Shown here one piece after another: positions 12,701 through 27,700 of a stretch of 64,000 bases of DNA. Source of the DNA: Eumeta japonica (taxonomy: Eukaryota; Arthropoda; Insecta; Lepidoptera; Psychidae); contig BGZK01000135.1 of assembly GCA_005406025.1 (NCBI GenBank), positions 124,001 through 188,000 on the forward strand. Direction: 5' to 3'. The notes under the pieces are model-generated. The model was not told the DNA's origin. It ran no database searches and saw only the letters and a program-made list of their open reading frames with translations. Made by a program: the position numbers and the translations under genes. Every line of letters begins with the position of its first letter. Positions within the stretch are counted from its first letter, which is position 1.

Positions 12701-15700
12701 TAACGAAACCAAGCTTAAACTATTCACAAGTGACTATTAATTGAAAGTCGGTTTAAAAGAAGATCGTGGAAGAGGACTTTAAAGTGACAAGTTTCGAGCG
12801 GGTTCTATCTAACTTTAGATTTATTTTTTAAACGTCTATCATTAAATGAATATCGCATCGTATGGCAAGATATTTGTGTCGAGACCTTTGCATCGCCGAA
12901 CCCGATCATTGCATTCCTTTTAGCGACATTTATGTCGCGACAGCATCGCGCCGCAACTCCGTGTACGGCGTAAGCTGACGCAGATCGAGCACGTGGTAGG
13001 TACGTCCTCGTGTCCTACGTTTGTATGAATCGATCGGTACGTGTCTTGTGCCGGTACGTGACTATATTGCATTTCATATCCGGGACGATGCAATGTAATG
13101 CATCTAATGGAGTTACCTACTATTTATATGTATGTCTATGAGTTACTGAGTCGGTTGAATTTTGATATTTGCAGATTGTTAGGATTGTGAAATGATTAAA
13201 TTCAAATATTAAACAATTCTCCAATTTCTAAAATCGATCTCTTTTATAAAATAATGTTTTTTTAATATAAAATGTGTTTAAGTTTCCATATGGATTACCG
13301 TACAATTTAGTTTTAATAAAATATTCAAAGTATTGATTAGTTTAACCGAGAAAAGTATCATTGCGGTTTTAAAAGGGTTTGATGACAATTTTGATATCTT
13401 CTTAATGTAATATAAATTTCTAATATAAGAGATAAAGTACTCCATAAAACATATTTCACATCTTGAAGACTTTTATTTTTCGAATATTTGAGAAATATAT
13501 TTTATCCCGTATATATTTATTTTATTGTATTTTATTTATTATTCGAATACTCAATAATAAACAATAAATTTTCTAGATGACGTCATCGAACATAGACTAG
13601 ATATGCCTGCGTGGACGTAATGGATTTTCCATCACCTTTTATATCAAACGGTGTCTTTTTCAATCACAATTCTCGTCCCGTATCTTTTCTTGATTTCAAT
13701 TCCGGTTCCACTCTCAGTTCCAATTCAGATTTCGTTCTCAATTTCAATCTCAATTCTGATTTTAAATCTGATGCACTGATCATCTTTGAAATTTATGTGT
13801 CTCACGTTTGGAATACGATTATGGACTAAATTTGAATCCCAATGAAGCTATGAATTTTGATCGGATAAAAAGCATCTTATGGGGTCACTCGAACATTAAA
13901 CCAATCTTCAAACCTACTTTTATTCACACTTGTTTATTATTTGTAATGTTAGTTATAATTGTCCTACAGAAACCGTGTACTGCGAGTGCTATGAAAACAC
14001 ACGTAATATAATTACGTATGTTTTTTAATTAGATATACAAATAGATAGATCTAGAACTTAAATATTTTAAATTAGCTTTTTAGAAACTATATATCGTTGG
14101 CTTACGTTTTATTTGTCTATTTGTGAGTACATAACTTTAACACGACGAGATCGATAGATAGTTTCGTGTATAGAATTACCTAAAACCCATAATGTCATGA
14201 TAAATATCCGAGGACAAAGGACAAATGGAACCTCGTGTATTATAAATAAATAATAAAACCGTAATACAAAAGAATGGTAGGTGTATGATTGAAGCATTAT
14301 ATCGCGACGGCCAGAATATTGTCAATACTGTGTGGAACTTTTATAATTGTCTCAAGTATTCATTTTTTTCTTTTGACAACGCAAACAACATACACCTACG
14401 CGAATGACCCGGATGAGTTTGCCCTAATTTAAATGTTTGTTTAAAGTTCTAAGTAATTAAACCAATTTACGCAGCTAATGTACTGCACTAATTTGGCCCA
14501 AGTGACAATTAGTTTAACCTTAATCAAGGCAGTTCACGGTCATGATTGTGGCGATTACCGAGCGAAATAAAACGTATGGAATGTTCAAAACTGGTTACAT
14601 ATTACACCGTTACACGTAATAAATAGCATCAAAAGATTACTTGTAAATAAGAATTTTTGTAACGGACGGCCGTAAGTTGTTGACTTAGAGTAAATCAGGC
14701 AGCGTATTAAGATAAGCGTAAAAAATGACAATCCGTCGACATAAACGTAACGATGCCTTTCGTCCGTGTTATTTTCTATTTTGGAAACAGCCCATTTTAG
14801 AAAAAATATCTTTTCAAAATGATTTTTATGTAGATAGGCGTGACTTTTTTACGACATTAGATTATGTCTAATTAAAAGAAAATCCAAATTGTTATTCCAT
14901 GAGGTTATGGGTAGTATAAAATATTTTTATATTATTTAGTGCCCGATACACTTTGAAGTTCGCGTAAGTCTTTTAAAAATACTTGTATAGATGGATTTTT
15001 ATAAGAAAAGTCATGTAAAATAATTGACCTATGATAATTATGCATGTTTTTTTTTAAATTTAATATAGTGTAAAAGTAAAGAAAAAATCGTCGCGTCTAT
15101 TGTGGTTTGATCTACCTTAAAAGATAAGCTATGGCGGTTGCTCTACAATTTACCAAAGTTTTTATACAAGTGAATATCAGGCTCGTCAGGCCGAGCTTCG
15201 AGTTTTACTAATTCACAGATTGAATTGCGGGCGGCAGCAGCTTTTAGGGTCGGCGCGGGCGCTTTGTTATGATTACGTTACGCTGTGTCTGTCATAATGT
15301 AATTATTAAGATTTTTAACGGTTAATTAGTGATGAATTAAAATTGTCATAGTTTTAAGCACTTTTCGTGTAGCTATTTGTACAGTCTGTTGATTGATTTG
15401 GACCTCTCCTAATATAACGAAGAGAATTTCTTTCCAGGTTGTCTTGTATCACGTCTCGGGGCAAAAATATGTCTGGCGTAAGGTGTGAATTTTTTATTAG
15501 TATTTATAATCTTGTCCAATAATAATTTCATATTGAGATATAAAATCGTTGGAGCTTTGTGTTATTGTCTTGTTCGAATAATACGTTATTGGGTAGTTGT
15601 AAGATTTCTGGGCGTTACGAAATGACTACAGACACCTACTACATAGACGGACACCTCTAACCACGCGGATGAAGCCAAACTAAATAAAATAGTTTATTAG

Positions 15701-18700
15701 TTAAAAATTTATTTCTCTATTCTCAGGGCAAACCTAATAGTAATATGTTTTAATACACAATTACCTAAAACTTTCCGCTACTTGTATACGTACACAATAT
15801 TCTATGTATACACAATATTCTATATATACACAAGTGCTGTGTATTGTATTTTTTGTGTTGGTGCGTGAGCCGCGTGTCGGTCTACTTCTACATCGGACGT
15901 AGACTAGAATGCCTGTTGACACATAAAAAACCCATGTTCCTGACGTGGGCACATGTGCAACGATATTGCGGTGTGCACGTGTAGTCTTGACTTTTTTCAC
16001 AGCCGATGAAATACGTTGAAATTTCATTTCTCAAATAATTTCCTTCGACTGTATAAATTTATACGATTTTATAAATTTGTTAATATGGTACGTATAATAA
16101 TCTCATGTAGAAAATTACCAGTTTACTTGTAAAGCGTTATTCGTTCAGGAATATCGTAAAGAAATATGTAGCGGTCGCAACGTGATCTAGTCGTCTCCGA
16201 CATCGCATGGTTATCGGCACGCGCGTGCCCGACGACCTATGCTGTGCTCTAGTATTTCCCTGACTCCTGAACATGTAGGAATATAATTGAATTACTACCG
16301 ATATTGTAAATATTGAACGGCAAAAGAAGACATTGTGATGCAACCATGTATATTGTAGAAGGTTCTTCAGACTCTCGGGCGTGTGACGTACATGACGTGC
16401 GTCGGCCGAGGGCATGGCGAGTACTTACCTCTGCTATCTTTCGAAGGAGACGCGTACAAAAAAGTAGCATGCTGTATTGGTCGCATACGTGCACATGAGT
16501 GTGGCTTTAGACGATTTCAGATTTGCACCACTATCGATTATTGTAGCTTTAGAACAAATGAGCAATTATATCAATTTACGCTCTTAAAGCCTTGAGTAAC
16601 GTCTACTTATGTGGAAATAATAGAAACAAATTAGGTATTGGATGTTATCGAAACTAGAACTATTATTATCAACCTATTCCTTAAATAAATTTTTCATAAA
16701 CTACTTTTATCTTTTTTTTTTTGTTCCTTCTTTCTGGTTAACACTGCAAATAGGAAAATCAGTTTTGATGAATGATTACTTTTTTTTTTGAAATGGAATT
16801 ATGTCATTTATGCTACATTAAAGTAAAAAAGTAATACCGTGTGTGAATACTTCAGACATACTTCAGACTGTGTAATGCCGAGATAAATAATAAAATTTTG
16901 AATATTTTCGGCATTTCAAATAAATGTTTTCGATTTGACTGACGTTCATATATTTTTTTGTGGATTTTCCATATAGATAAATTAAAGGTAACTTGAAATT
17001 CTAAGTAAATGCATTGTTGTTTCATGTTTATGAAGTTATCAAAAATTTTAAAGAATCTGAAACAATAAAAAATAAATGGTGTTTAATTATAATTTGTTCT
17101 ATCAAAGAAAGCAATCATGTGTCTACAGCTCTCAATAAATCAGTGGAACGAATTCGGAATGAATATTCGATAGGCAATTCTGTGACCATGAGCTATTTAA
17201 GTTTTATAAATGCTACGATATTAATATTTTAATATATGGTGTTAATTTTAATACGCTCGCTTAAGTATCATGTTCGCCACGTAAAGACTACTTTACGATA
17301 TTATTTTTATATAAAAGTAGGTTTTCGTCCGCGTGGACATCGTCTTTTATATTGATCGATTTCGCTCTCAATCGTAACCGTGGACCCGCTCTCAATTCTG
17401 ATATCAATATTGTTTCTGATTCCCATCATGGTCGCGCTCTTAATTCTAATTCCGCCTCACATTCGATTTAGTCTTCGACTTGTGCTCAATTACGGTTCCG
17501 ACTTTAGATTCTGCTCCCTGTCCAGCTTCTCATTTCAATTACGTTATCGATCACAGTTCCAATTTAAACGGAGCGTGACAAATGCTAGTATCAAAATCAA
17601 ATATATTAGTCGGGGAATAGTGTAGTTCTCTACGAGAAAAGAATTTTTAGAATGGGTCTAGTAATTCGGATCTACACATACTAGATGAAGTCTATAACGA
17701 AAATGCTAGTATTACTATATATAAAAAAAAAAATTGACGTATTTGTATGCAACATTGTCACAAATTTCAAATTGATCAACCGACTACTTTTTGAGATTTA
17801 CGAGCACAACCATACGCAGACTGAATATATATATGTTCCAAATATTTCTGGGTTAAACTTTATAGTCGCAGCACTTTCGCGTGGCGGCGGCGGTCGTTTC
17901 TATTTGTTTATGATGTCGCGGTCACGTTTCCGGTATTTCGTTCTGCATATTCACGTCGATCAAACGTTACAGTTGATTGTAGCGATCATTGTAAAAGTTC
18001 GTTGTAGTATTTAACTAAAGAGGGTTCCGTACGGGTTCCGGATCGCCCGATGTGCCGCCTCGTATTACCAATAGAGTCTCCGACAGACGCTACAACAAGT
18101 TTAGCGAGATATTTCATATTAACATAATCTATACATAGATCGATGTCGTGGGCTCTCGGTCAACACTATTAAAGTACGATACCGCGTTATCGGAATGCCG
18201 ATTAATGTAATAAATCAAATTAATTAAAGCGTGTATGCTGTTATATTTGACGCGATGTTTCGTCTGTAGAGTTCCGGTATATATGGCGTAGATGCCTTTC
18301 TTTTAACACTTTAACATGTATTTGTAACACACACACATACATTATGTTCTTGTATAAACAACCTCATCCAGTTTTCGATGTTTAACAAACAGTCGGCGAC
18401 GTTGTCGAGTTATGATTGTCTTATCTGCGTCGAGCGCGTCTGGCGGGCGCGGGCCGGTCCGGGCCGGCCTACGCAAAGGTGCATCCGCACGCCTACGCGC
18501 GCGCCCTCATCCAGTGCGTGTCACGCTGTTATAACTTATTACAGTTATAATGTCCATAGATATCATCATGGAGATCGAGTTCCCGAGCTAATTGTCCGCT
18601 TTGGGATCTCGATCGATAGCGGGCTCGTGATGTAATCTCACGCATAAATATATTGGAGCTTCTCGCGTCAAATGGTTACTGAAATCATAAATAATGCTTA

Positions 18701-21700
18701 AAATAAAATAAGAAAGTAGTTCGATAATCAGGTTTGTTGGGTTTTTTATTTCTCTTTTTTGAAGTCAAAATTTCTTTAGGCACGTGTGGGGTACTTTTAG
18801 AATGGCGAAAAATACTGAACTCATAATTAGGTACATGTATAAGGTCGGGGGGAAAAAACTTTTAGGTATTTTGTAAGTAAAAAGTTAAAGTAAAATCTCT
18901 TTGGTTATGCTGTGGTAGTTTTGATACCATTAAATAGATGACATTAAAAAAAAAAAGAAAAACAAATTGAAACGATGTTCCGCCATTTTTTCTATTGTTT
19001 TTCTGTCCACCAAAATGGATGACTAATGTAGAAATTCGATACATTTTAAAGTTTTACTACAAAAAGGGGAAAAATGCGATACAAGCTGCGAAAAAGATTT
19101 GTGATGTTTATGGACCTAATGCAGTGTCGGTAAGAGTAGTACAAAACCGGTTTAAATGTTTTCAATCCGGTAGTCCGGTAATTTTGATGTAAAAGATGAA
19201 CGTCGCTCTAGGCAACCTGTTACAGAAAAAATCGATGCCATTTTGAAAAAAATAAAGAAAAATCGGCATATTAGTTCTTACGATATAACTGAAAAGCTGA
19301 AGATTGACCACAAAACAGTTTTGACCCATTTGAAAAAAGCTGGATGCACAAAAAGCTCGATACTAGGGTCCCATACGAGTTCACTGAATAAAATCTAATG
19401 AATCGTATTCCTATTTGTGATTCTCTATCGAAATGTAATGAAACCGAACCGTTTTTGAAAAGATTGATGATCGGTCATGAAATATGGATTACTTACGACA
19501 AGAACGTGCAAAAAAGATCACGGTGAAAAGGTAAGCAAGCTCCAAGAACTATAGCGGAACCCGAATTAACTCGCAATAAGTTGATGCTAGGTCTATGGTG
19601 AGATTGGAAGGGCATTATTCATTATGAGGTTTTACCGTATCAATTTGGATTTCTACTGCCAACAGGTTATGAGGCTCGAGCAAGAAGTAAGAAAGAGGAC
19701 TGTTAAAACTGCTTGTCGCAGTTTTTTGATTAGAAGTCCCAAAATTTCTATAGCAATAGGATTATGTTATTCTCTACAAAATGTGTGTATATATATATAT
19801 ATTAAGTAATAGGTATGTGATGAAAAATTATCTTGAATTTGTATATGAAATACTAAAAAACTTTTTCCCCGACTTTATGGATATAGAGAAAATCCAATTA
19901 ATTAAATTTTATAAAATCGGTATGTATTTATAAATTTGTTTGTTTTATATAGATAATAATCATTATTTTTTAATGTAATACAGCGCAATAAAGGAAAATT
20001 TTATTATTATATTAATACGTAGTTAAAAATAATTTCTAATAAAAAATATCTTCTAAATATTTTTTCTTATCGACCCAAAATTAATGTTTACAAATATATG
20101 AAGTTAAGAAGTTTTAACTTTTAACGTGTTTTTGTTACTGAGATCATCCTTGTTTAACATATGATTAATTCTTGTAATAATACTTGTCCGATTAAAAAAT
20201 TAGATATAAATTTTTTAAAATTTTCTGCATTCCGTTGATTTCAATTTCTTCAGGCAAGCTATAATAGTATAAAGCAACAGCATTAGTAATATGACCATTT
20301 TCTTTTATTTATAATTGCTCCTCGTCATTTTTTGGTTCTTGGAGATTGTTGGAAAATCCATGTATCCAAAACCAAAAAATATTTTGTGATCAATATCACA
20401 CAGGGGAGGTATAAGTACGGATAAGGTCATTTTAATCGTTATTTTAATTTCGTTTTAGAAGACGCCTATCGAATTGGAATTAAAGTTGAAAAAGGAGTAG
20501 ATATCAATTTATGAAAAGTATTTTTTATGTAGCGGTAAATTCGGCCTTAATATTGTTTTTGTGTTTAATGTATAGTACAAATAATTTTGAGTTTATGCAG
20601 ATAATTTTCAAGGGAACTGTCAATTAATTTAATAAAAATAACCTTCGCATAAAATATATTCCACAATAGTTTGTAGTGTAAATACTGAAAATATATATGT
20701 TATTCACAAGGTAAGGTAATGCATTTCGACTTTTTCCAACTTTTTCTCTACTCGTCCGCACTGTACATATATCTCTCGGCTTCTTTAGCTCAGTACCATT
20801 ATACCGAGTATATATTGAACAACGCACGAAACTTTGCCGCCGTTGTGAAGTTCGTCACGAAAGCGTCGCAATGGCGTAAAATACGAACCCGGCAGAGGAA
20901 AAAAAAGGGTCGGGGAGCGTAATACCTGCGCAGTAGTATATCATTCGCAGCTAGTTCAAAGTGGCAAAGTTTCGTGCGTTGTACTGTAATAATAATTGCT
21001 CTAGCTACAAAATGGAGGAGGATTGTGTAGAAAAATCAAATTCCATGCTTCGAAAGTAATTTTTTTGCTCTGCTTTTGCCGAGTGCGTCATTTTTGAATT
21101 TGTATATAATTGTAGTACACATACGTAAATCCTTTTTTTGAGTAACGAATATCTTAGATATAATCTTTTTATATTAATTATTTTCCTTTTTAATTAACTG
21201 CTCCTACGGGCATCACAGCAACCTTAACTTATTTAATTAACAATCTTGATACTTAACATGAGTAGGTGTACATATTTATTATTTTCCACCAAAAAAATTC
21301 GTGACCATCACCGTTTATGATCTCAAACGTATTGGAAAAAACTGTAAAGTCATAAATAAGGCGTTCGTTCAATTTGTTACAATATATCGTTTGGCATGTG
21401 CCGGTTTTCGCTCATTTTAAATTTACATTTGTGTATTAATTCCGTTTCTATTTGACCTAGACTAGACGTGACACCTATTAGTGCCTTTATTAGGATATCC
21501 GATGGTGCGTTGGCGAATGGTGTACTCGTTGTACGATAGCCGGACCGTGAACTAGTTTGGCGTTATTTAACAGACTGTACTAGAGCATATAAAATTCTAG
21601 TCACTCTCTGCAACGCTGTAAACAGCTAATTACGTGGATGACGTAGACATTTTTACCGATATAAAATATTCGATTCAAATTCTTTTGCCCTTCTTCTAAT

Positions 21701-24700
21701 AACACGCACTAATTACTAGTTTGCAGAGACAGCTGTCTACTATGAGAATTTTGGACACTCATTAAGTGAATAAATAATAAGTTACAATCGTATTAATAAA
21801 TACTCGCATATGTATACATAAATAATCTATTTATAAACGATTCTCATGCTGCTAGTGTTCTTGTAATATAAGTAGGTACTGCCGTAAATCTATACCACAG
21901 GATATTTATACATGCTCGTGTTCGCTCGAAGTCCGTCGTACCTCTGAACTCTAAACCTGGACGCAAATACTACGCGGCTAGCTCGCTCTCGGGCACGGAG
22001 TGTGCGCCCGAGTTTATTAACACTTCAGGGACATCGGCGAAGAAAGCGCATTACGAATGTATACGCACACCTGCGCACCGCCGCTCGTCCCCCCCGGCCG
22101 TAAACGAGTAGGTAGGTACGTTTCGCTTTTCATAAATGTATTGCACGTGCGCTGATCGTTCATCGATTTCCGTTAAACACTGCATCGTATTGAAAAAAAC
22201 ATTCTTTTAATAAACTAGGGGACCTCATACGGATTTCAATCTATAAAATAATTTATTCCAAATACTTTATTATTTATTTTCCAATGCCTAAAAGTTGAGC
22301 TGCAGTTAGTGCTACTACGTATCGTGTTACCGATGTCTACCCGATCTCACGTTTACGACTTGTCGATGCTTTATCATCTGAGTATGCATTGTCCTTTTGA
22401 ATAGCATTTTCGTTATAAATTATATTCATTTAATTTATCAAAGATTTTAATTGGTCGACTGTTATCTATGATATTTTGATAATAGCAGAGAGACTTAAGT
22501 CCGCAATACAGCAGCTGATTTAACAAATATCTGAAATATCGGTCTACAATATTGAGAAATATAGTTTTAAGTTTAAGATAGTAATTTTTATTATTAGAAG
22601 GGCATGGCGTTATACCTGATATAGTCGTTATATTTGTTACATGATTCAGATTAAAGTTTATCCGACACTGGATCTAGGTATTAAGGTTAATATCCTCTGG
22701 ATTTCAATTGAAGTTCGAGAATGACATATATTGTTTGTGATAATTCACGGTTTATGTTAATTATACTAAACGCACATATGACAGAAAAATTGAAATTCTT
22801 CATACTAAGTGTGTACGCCAATATTCTCTTTTCGATTTTTATGTCGCCGAAAGTCAGCGCTCTAGATCTTGCTTCAATGAAGTCAGCTCAGGGAGGGAAA
22901 TGACGCATCTCACAGTGCACACATAGTATAGTTGAAAAGTTGAGCAGAGTTGCTATATTTTCTATGGTATTGACGATTCGGAGCACGATGACAAATGACA
23001 ATAATACATGTGTCCCGGAGCGGACTGGTGGTGGATGTGGTGCATGAAGTGCATAGTTATACGCCGCACATAGTTGCATATCACATTCATATAAGAACAG
23101 GCATCGTTTAGTGCTAGCTATACCTTTCCGGGTTGTACTAAGTAGAGTGCTTTATTTGGTATCTATTTGCCGATACGGGTAGGATAGTGCCTTCCTCTTT
23201 AAAATATTGGACATCACAGCATTAATAAACATAATAATCCCTAATTCTGCTATGCAGGCCTCAAACAGTCAAACGGTTACAAAAAAAAACAGGACAATTT
23301 TATAGTCTCGTATTTATACACTTTTTAGTTGTTTACGTTATAATTTATTCTTTGATATGTATATACGCAACAGAGAGATTTTTTATACTTAAATTCACAA
23401 GTAGCTCTTATAAGCAATAAAATTCAACACCAAGCCACGTGACGTATGTTGTATTTATGGCCACTGCTCTATATTATGTTAAATCTAATGTGCGTAGTTT
23501 TGTAATATCGTGATTTTGTTATTACGTTTTCAGAATATGGAAAAAAATTTATAAGGTTTTAATTTACTAGCGTTCGTCACGTAAGCAATTTTATATTTTT
23601 ACTTCAAATGAAGAGCCTTTTTTACAAGAGATTCATAAATATAGTATTTTGAAAACTTTAAGGAAAAATGTAGTATTTTATGATGTGAACAATTGCTTTG
23701 AATTTTGTTTTAAATCTGATTTGAAAAGGACAACTACATTAATTCAGAGCAGAACTAAATGTATAAAAACTGCACTCAAGATTAAAAATGGCTCGTAAAT
23801 TTTAATAAAATAAGTATCAAATATGAAAAATATTCAAATATTTGCTATATATACTTTCCAAATGGCCGCGAGGTATAGTTGAAAAACCAATTTCAACAAT
23901 TTGGAGGTATCATAATATGTTTCGCAGCAGAATTTAAAACAGTTAGATTACTTAATTTTCATTTCAGCAATTAATGGCCCTAGCTTTAATAAGAGTTCAC
24001 ACTTTGTATTGATCAGTTGTATGAATTTGCCACGCTATTTATCTACACATTGCAGGACTTATAGACGTAACCTAACATTGCTTTTCATAGGTAAGTGTTT
24101 TTTGAGTGTATGCTTATTATAAATGCGAAATACCTATTTATGTCGTACTCTTGGGTATTAACTGCTAAATCGCTAAATCGATTTTGGAAAATAAATTAAA
24201 AATATAGTCTACTTTTAAAACTTGCTTTTGTTTTTAATCTTGTAATATTTTTGTGGGTTTATCATGGGTAAAAAAATAAATTATAAACAATAATACCGCC
24301 GTCTTATGAACAAAATTCAATGTTGATATCCCTTTTCTTTTAATGTGACGATTTTGAGTGTTCTGATTTTCAATAGTACATGTTTATAGGTTATTTACGT
24401 AAAGGGGTTATTACAATTAGTAGCACTGGCAAAAGGGAAAGTATTTTGACTCCACAAATTCTTATTGCATCGATAAATTTGCCTTTTTGAGTTTAAAGAT
24501 TGCAATTCCCAATAAAACTGGTTTCGAAATAACTAATTAAAACTCAAGGACAGACAGACTAGTCCGTGAAGAAAACCTGTTCATTTCATGAGGCAATCTT
24601 TGTATGACGTATGCAGGTCCTATCCGATCCACAAAATACTCGACAAGAGTTGTTTGTAGAAGTAATACGTAATTCATAAAAAATAGGATAATAATAATAA

Positions 24701-27700
24701 AAATTTTTTCGTCATAAGGAAAAATAGAAATATCCATATAACTGCCTATATTAATACCTACATGGGTATACAATGGATATGTCTTTATTTTTCAGCAGTG
24801 TAGGTGCACCACGTATGTACATAGACACGTACATATTTCACCACCCAGATACTTAATTAGTAGATGATTTAATGATTATTTATTGTCATAACAAAAATGC
24901 TACTTGTGTAAAGTTGCGCCTGGCAGCATTTTCAGAGTATTTGTAATGCTATTTTTCGCATTTAAAAAAAATTATACACGCGATAAATTATCAATGCAAG
25001 GAGAATTTTAGTCAAAATATAGTTTACTAGAGAAAATGAGTGGGTGTCAGAAAATCTAATTTAATCGTATGCGTAATGTCTATAAGATGACATTCTATGC
25101 ATGGGGTACATGGTGTGTAACATGCATCTATTTGAAAGTACTGATATAGTTGTTATAGTTTTGAACTTTCTCTGAAGGGAGTTATTTAAAGTTTGATTTA
25201 GAAAGTTTTTCTTTTTTAGCTGCAGGCAATATTACACAGTTAATATGAATTATATTTTCGAGAGACACGTAAAAAGCTTGAGTTATAGGCGCTCCTGAAC
25301 GATTTTCCTTACTCGAAATCCACTGCGATTTCTTTATCAATGCTTAAAACATAAACATCGCATTTGAAGCATGGGTGTCAAAAAAAAAAATAGTGGAATA
25401 ATCCGCCTCCTAAAATTATTTAAAAAATTGCTTCAACAGACTCCAAAAACAAATATCTAGTTGTTTTAGAGTCGTTTCCAACTAAAGATAAATCAAATCT
25501 AGTCGTGTCTCCTTAAAAGATCTCCTTTTTGATTTAGTATTTGAGGTTTTATATTCATATTTATATATTATATCTTCTTTTGCCTTGCTTTAGCCGGAAT
25601 TGACTCCAAAAACAATTAATTAGTTGTTTTTAGAGTCTATTTAAACAATCGTTTAAATAGGTTTTTGAAGGCTTTATATGCAAAAGTTATTTCATTACAC
25701 ATTTTTTAATTAGGTATCGAGTAATTATATAACCATAATTCGTTTAACTACTTTGCTTCTGGATTAAACCATGATTAATAAAATTGGCCAGGGATCTCCT
25801 TTACTTTTGTACGGAGCACGTGGAAAAGTAGTATTCAGATCTTGCATTTATTGACCGCTGGTAACCATTCTAGGGTATATGCATTCTTCGTTGGAGATCA
25901 ACTACCAAATTGTTCTTGTATAATTTAATCTACATGAATTATACTTATTCCTTGTAATATAAACAAATTGAGAAAATTATCACTAAACGTACATAAAAAA
26001 ATACTTACAGGCGAACATAGAACTTCTTCCTTTTTTTAAGTCTGTTAAACAAGAATGAGTAAACGGACTCTAAACCTAACCATAATTTTAGTACAAATGA
26101 AGTTTGCTTTAAAGTTGGGTTGACGCGTTAGTATCATAAAAACCTCTTACTGTTTAATGATTTAATTTACATAAACGTTGTTTATATGATTGTAAATGTC
26201 ATATTTATGGTGTTTTATAGCAGTCATATTTGTGGGATCACACCGGGCACCAATGATCATGTGATCATTCATTTTTATAGCTATTTGTCGGTACGGATAA
26301 ATTTTAATAACAATAACTCAATAAATAAATCACATCTTAAGAAAAATTCCATGACTCGGATATTATTAAGGATTACTGATCACAGTGTAGTTTTGTATCT
26401 GTCGATCTTCCCGTTCGCCAAGTGCATTCACTTTCACCGATATCGTCGGTTACTGCAATCGATCACCTTTATTCTTGTCCGACGCGGATGCGATTGAACC
26501 TCGGTGTGAGTAGCGGCACGGGCTCAGCCGGTTCTCGGTGAGTCACCGGCGGGCGGCGACGGGGTGCCCGCGCCCGCCGCGCGCGCCGGCGAAGGCCCGT
26601 AATTGCTAGATGTTACTTTTTGTCTCGACCGCTCCGGCGGCGGCCGCGGGCGTTGCAGAATATGGTATTTCTACTTTTTGCGCAAGTCGCGTCCCCCTGC
26701 AGGAGATGTCGCCGGTCAGACGGCTCGTCGCTAAATCTGTTCAGGCTCGTTCACTGTTTACGATCGAGAGGTCGTGGCTGATTTATGACTTGCCGTTCTC
26801 GTTATTCCAAGCAGTTCAGTTGTTGTATATATACATTTAATATTAACTGCTCGATTCGTCTCTTTAGTTTCAAGCGAACCAAAATTACCTGGTACGTGAT
26901 GCTTTCTTTGACATTTATTATTCTTGTGAGTCCCAAATTGGTTTTAGCGTTTGGTTGATTTATTACAAATATAATGTCAACATTATTACTATATCTTTTC
27001 TTGTGCTTGAAAAAAGGAAGCATTAACTTAACTTTAACCCTACTATTTTGTGGTATACGACGTTGCGACTCGGCGCGTGACGTGAAAGTTCTTGCAAATA
27101 ACGGCAAGAATCTTGTTCACCGTTTTTTAAGGATTTAATTGTGCGACGGATATGGTCAAGATATTAAATAAATGTACAATCGTATTTGTACTCCATTCAA
27201 TGAAAGATATGGAATGTCAGAATTGTTTACCTACTCGATATTGATTATTATTAAATTATTTTGTTTTCTTTCCAATCTTTACGAATTGATGATCCACGGT
27301 AAATTTCACCAAGATATTCGAAATAGTACAAGTCTATTTATTCCGGGAAAATTTTTAATACATGAATTGTAACGTAGGAACGTTACCGCCGAATAGAGAT
27401 TAATATATCGTGAAACGCTAATGTATTCCGTAATATTCGGAAGTCGCGACCCGATACCGGCTTCCTAGAAGCGAGCCGCGTCTTTTCAAAGTAGAATGAT
27501 CTGAATCAAATCAATGAATAAGGCGAAACGCTTATGACAAACGCGATCGGGGCGCAGTCATCCGACATGCGCGCCTAGCGACACCGTCCTCCGGGCAGGC
27601 CGCGCGCGCCGAACAATGGCACATCGGCCGGGTAAAAGCCAATCACTCGTGTAATGACTGCCGCTGTTATCTCTAATTGTCATCGCCGGCGCCTTCCTCG

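Noticed and set aside
20781..20850. tRNA-like word tagctcagt
   Set aside because: No acceptor stem, anticodon arm or T arm could be folded around it.
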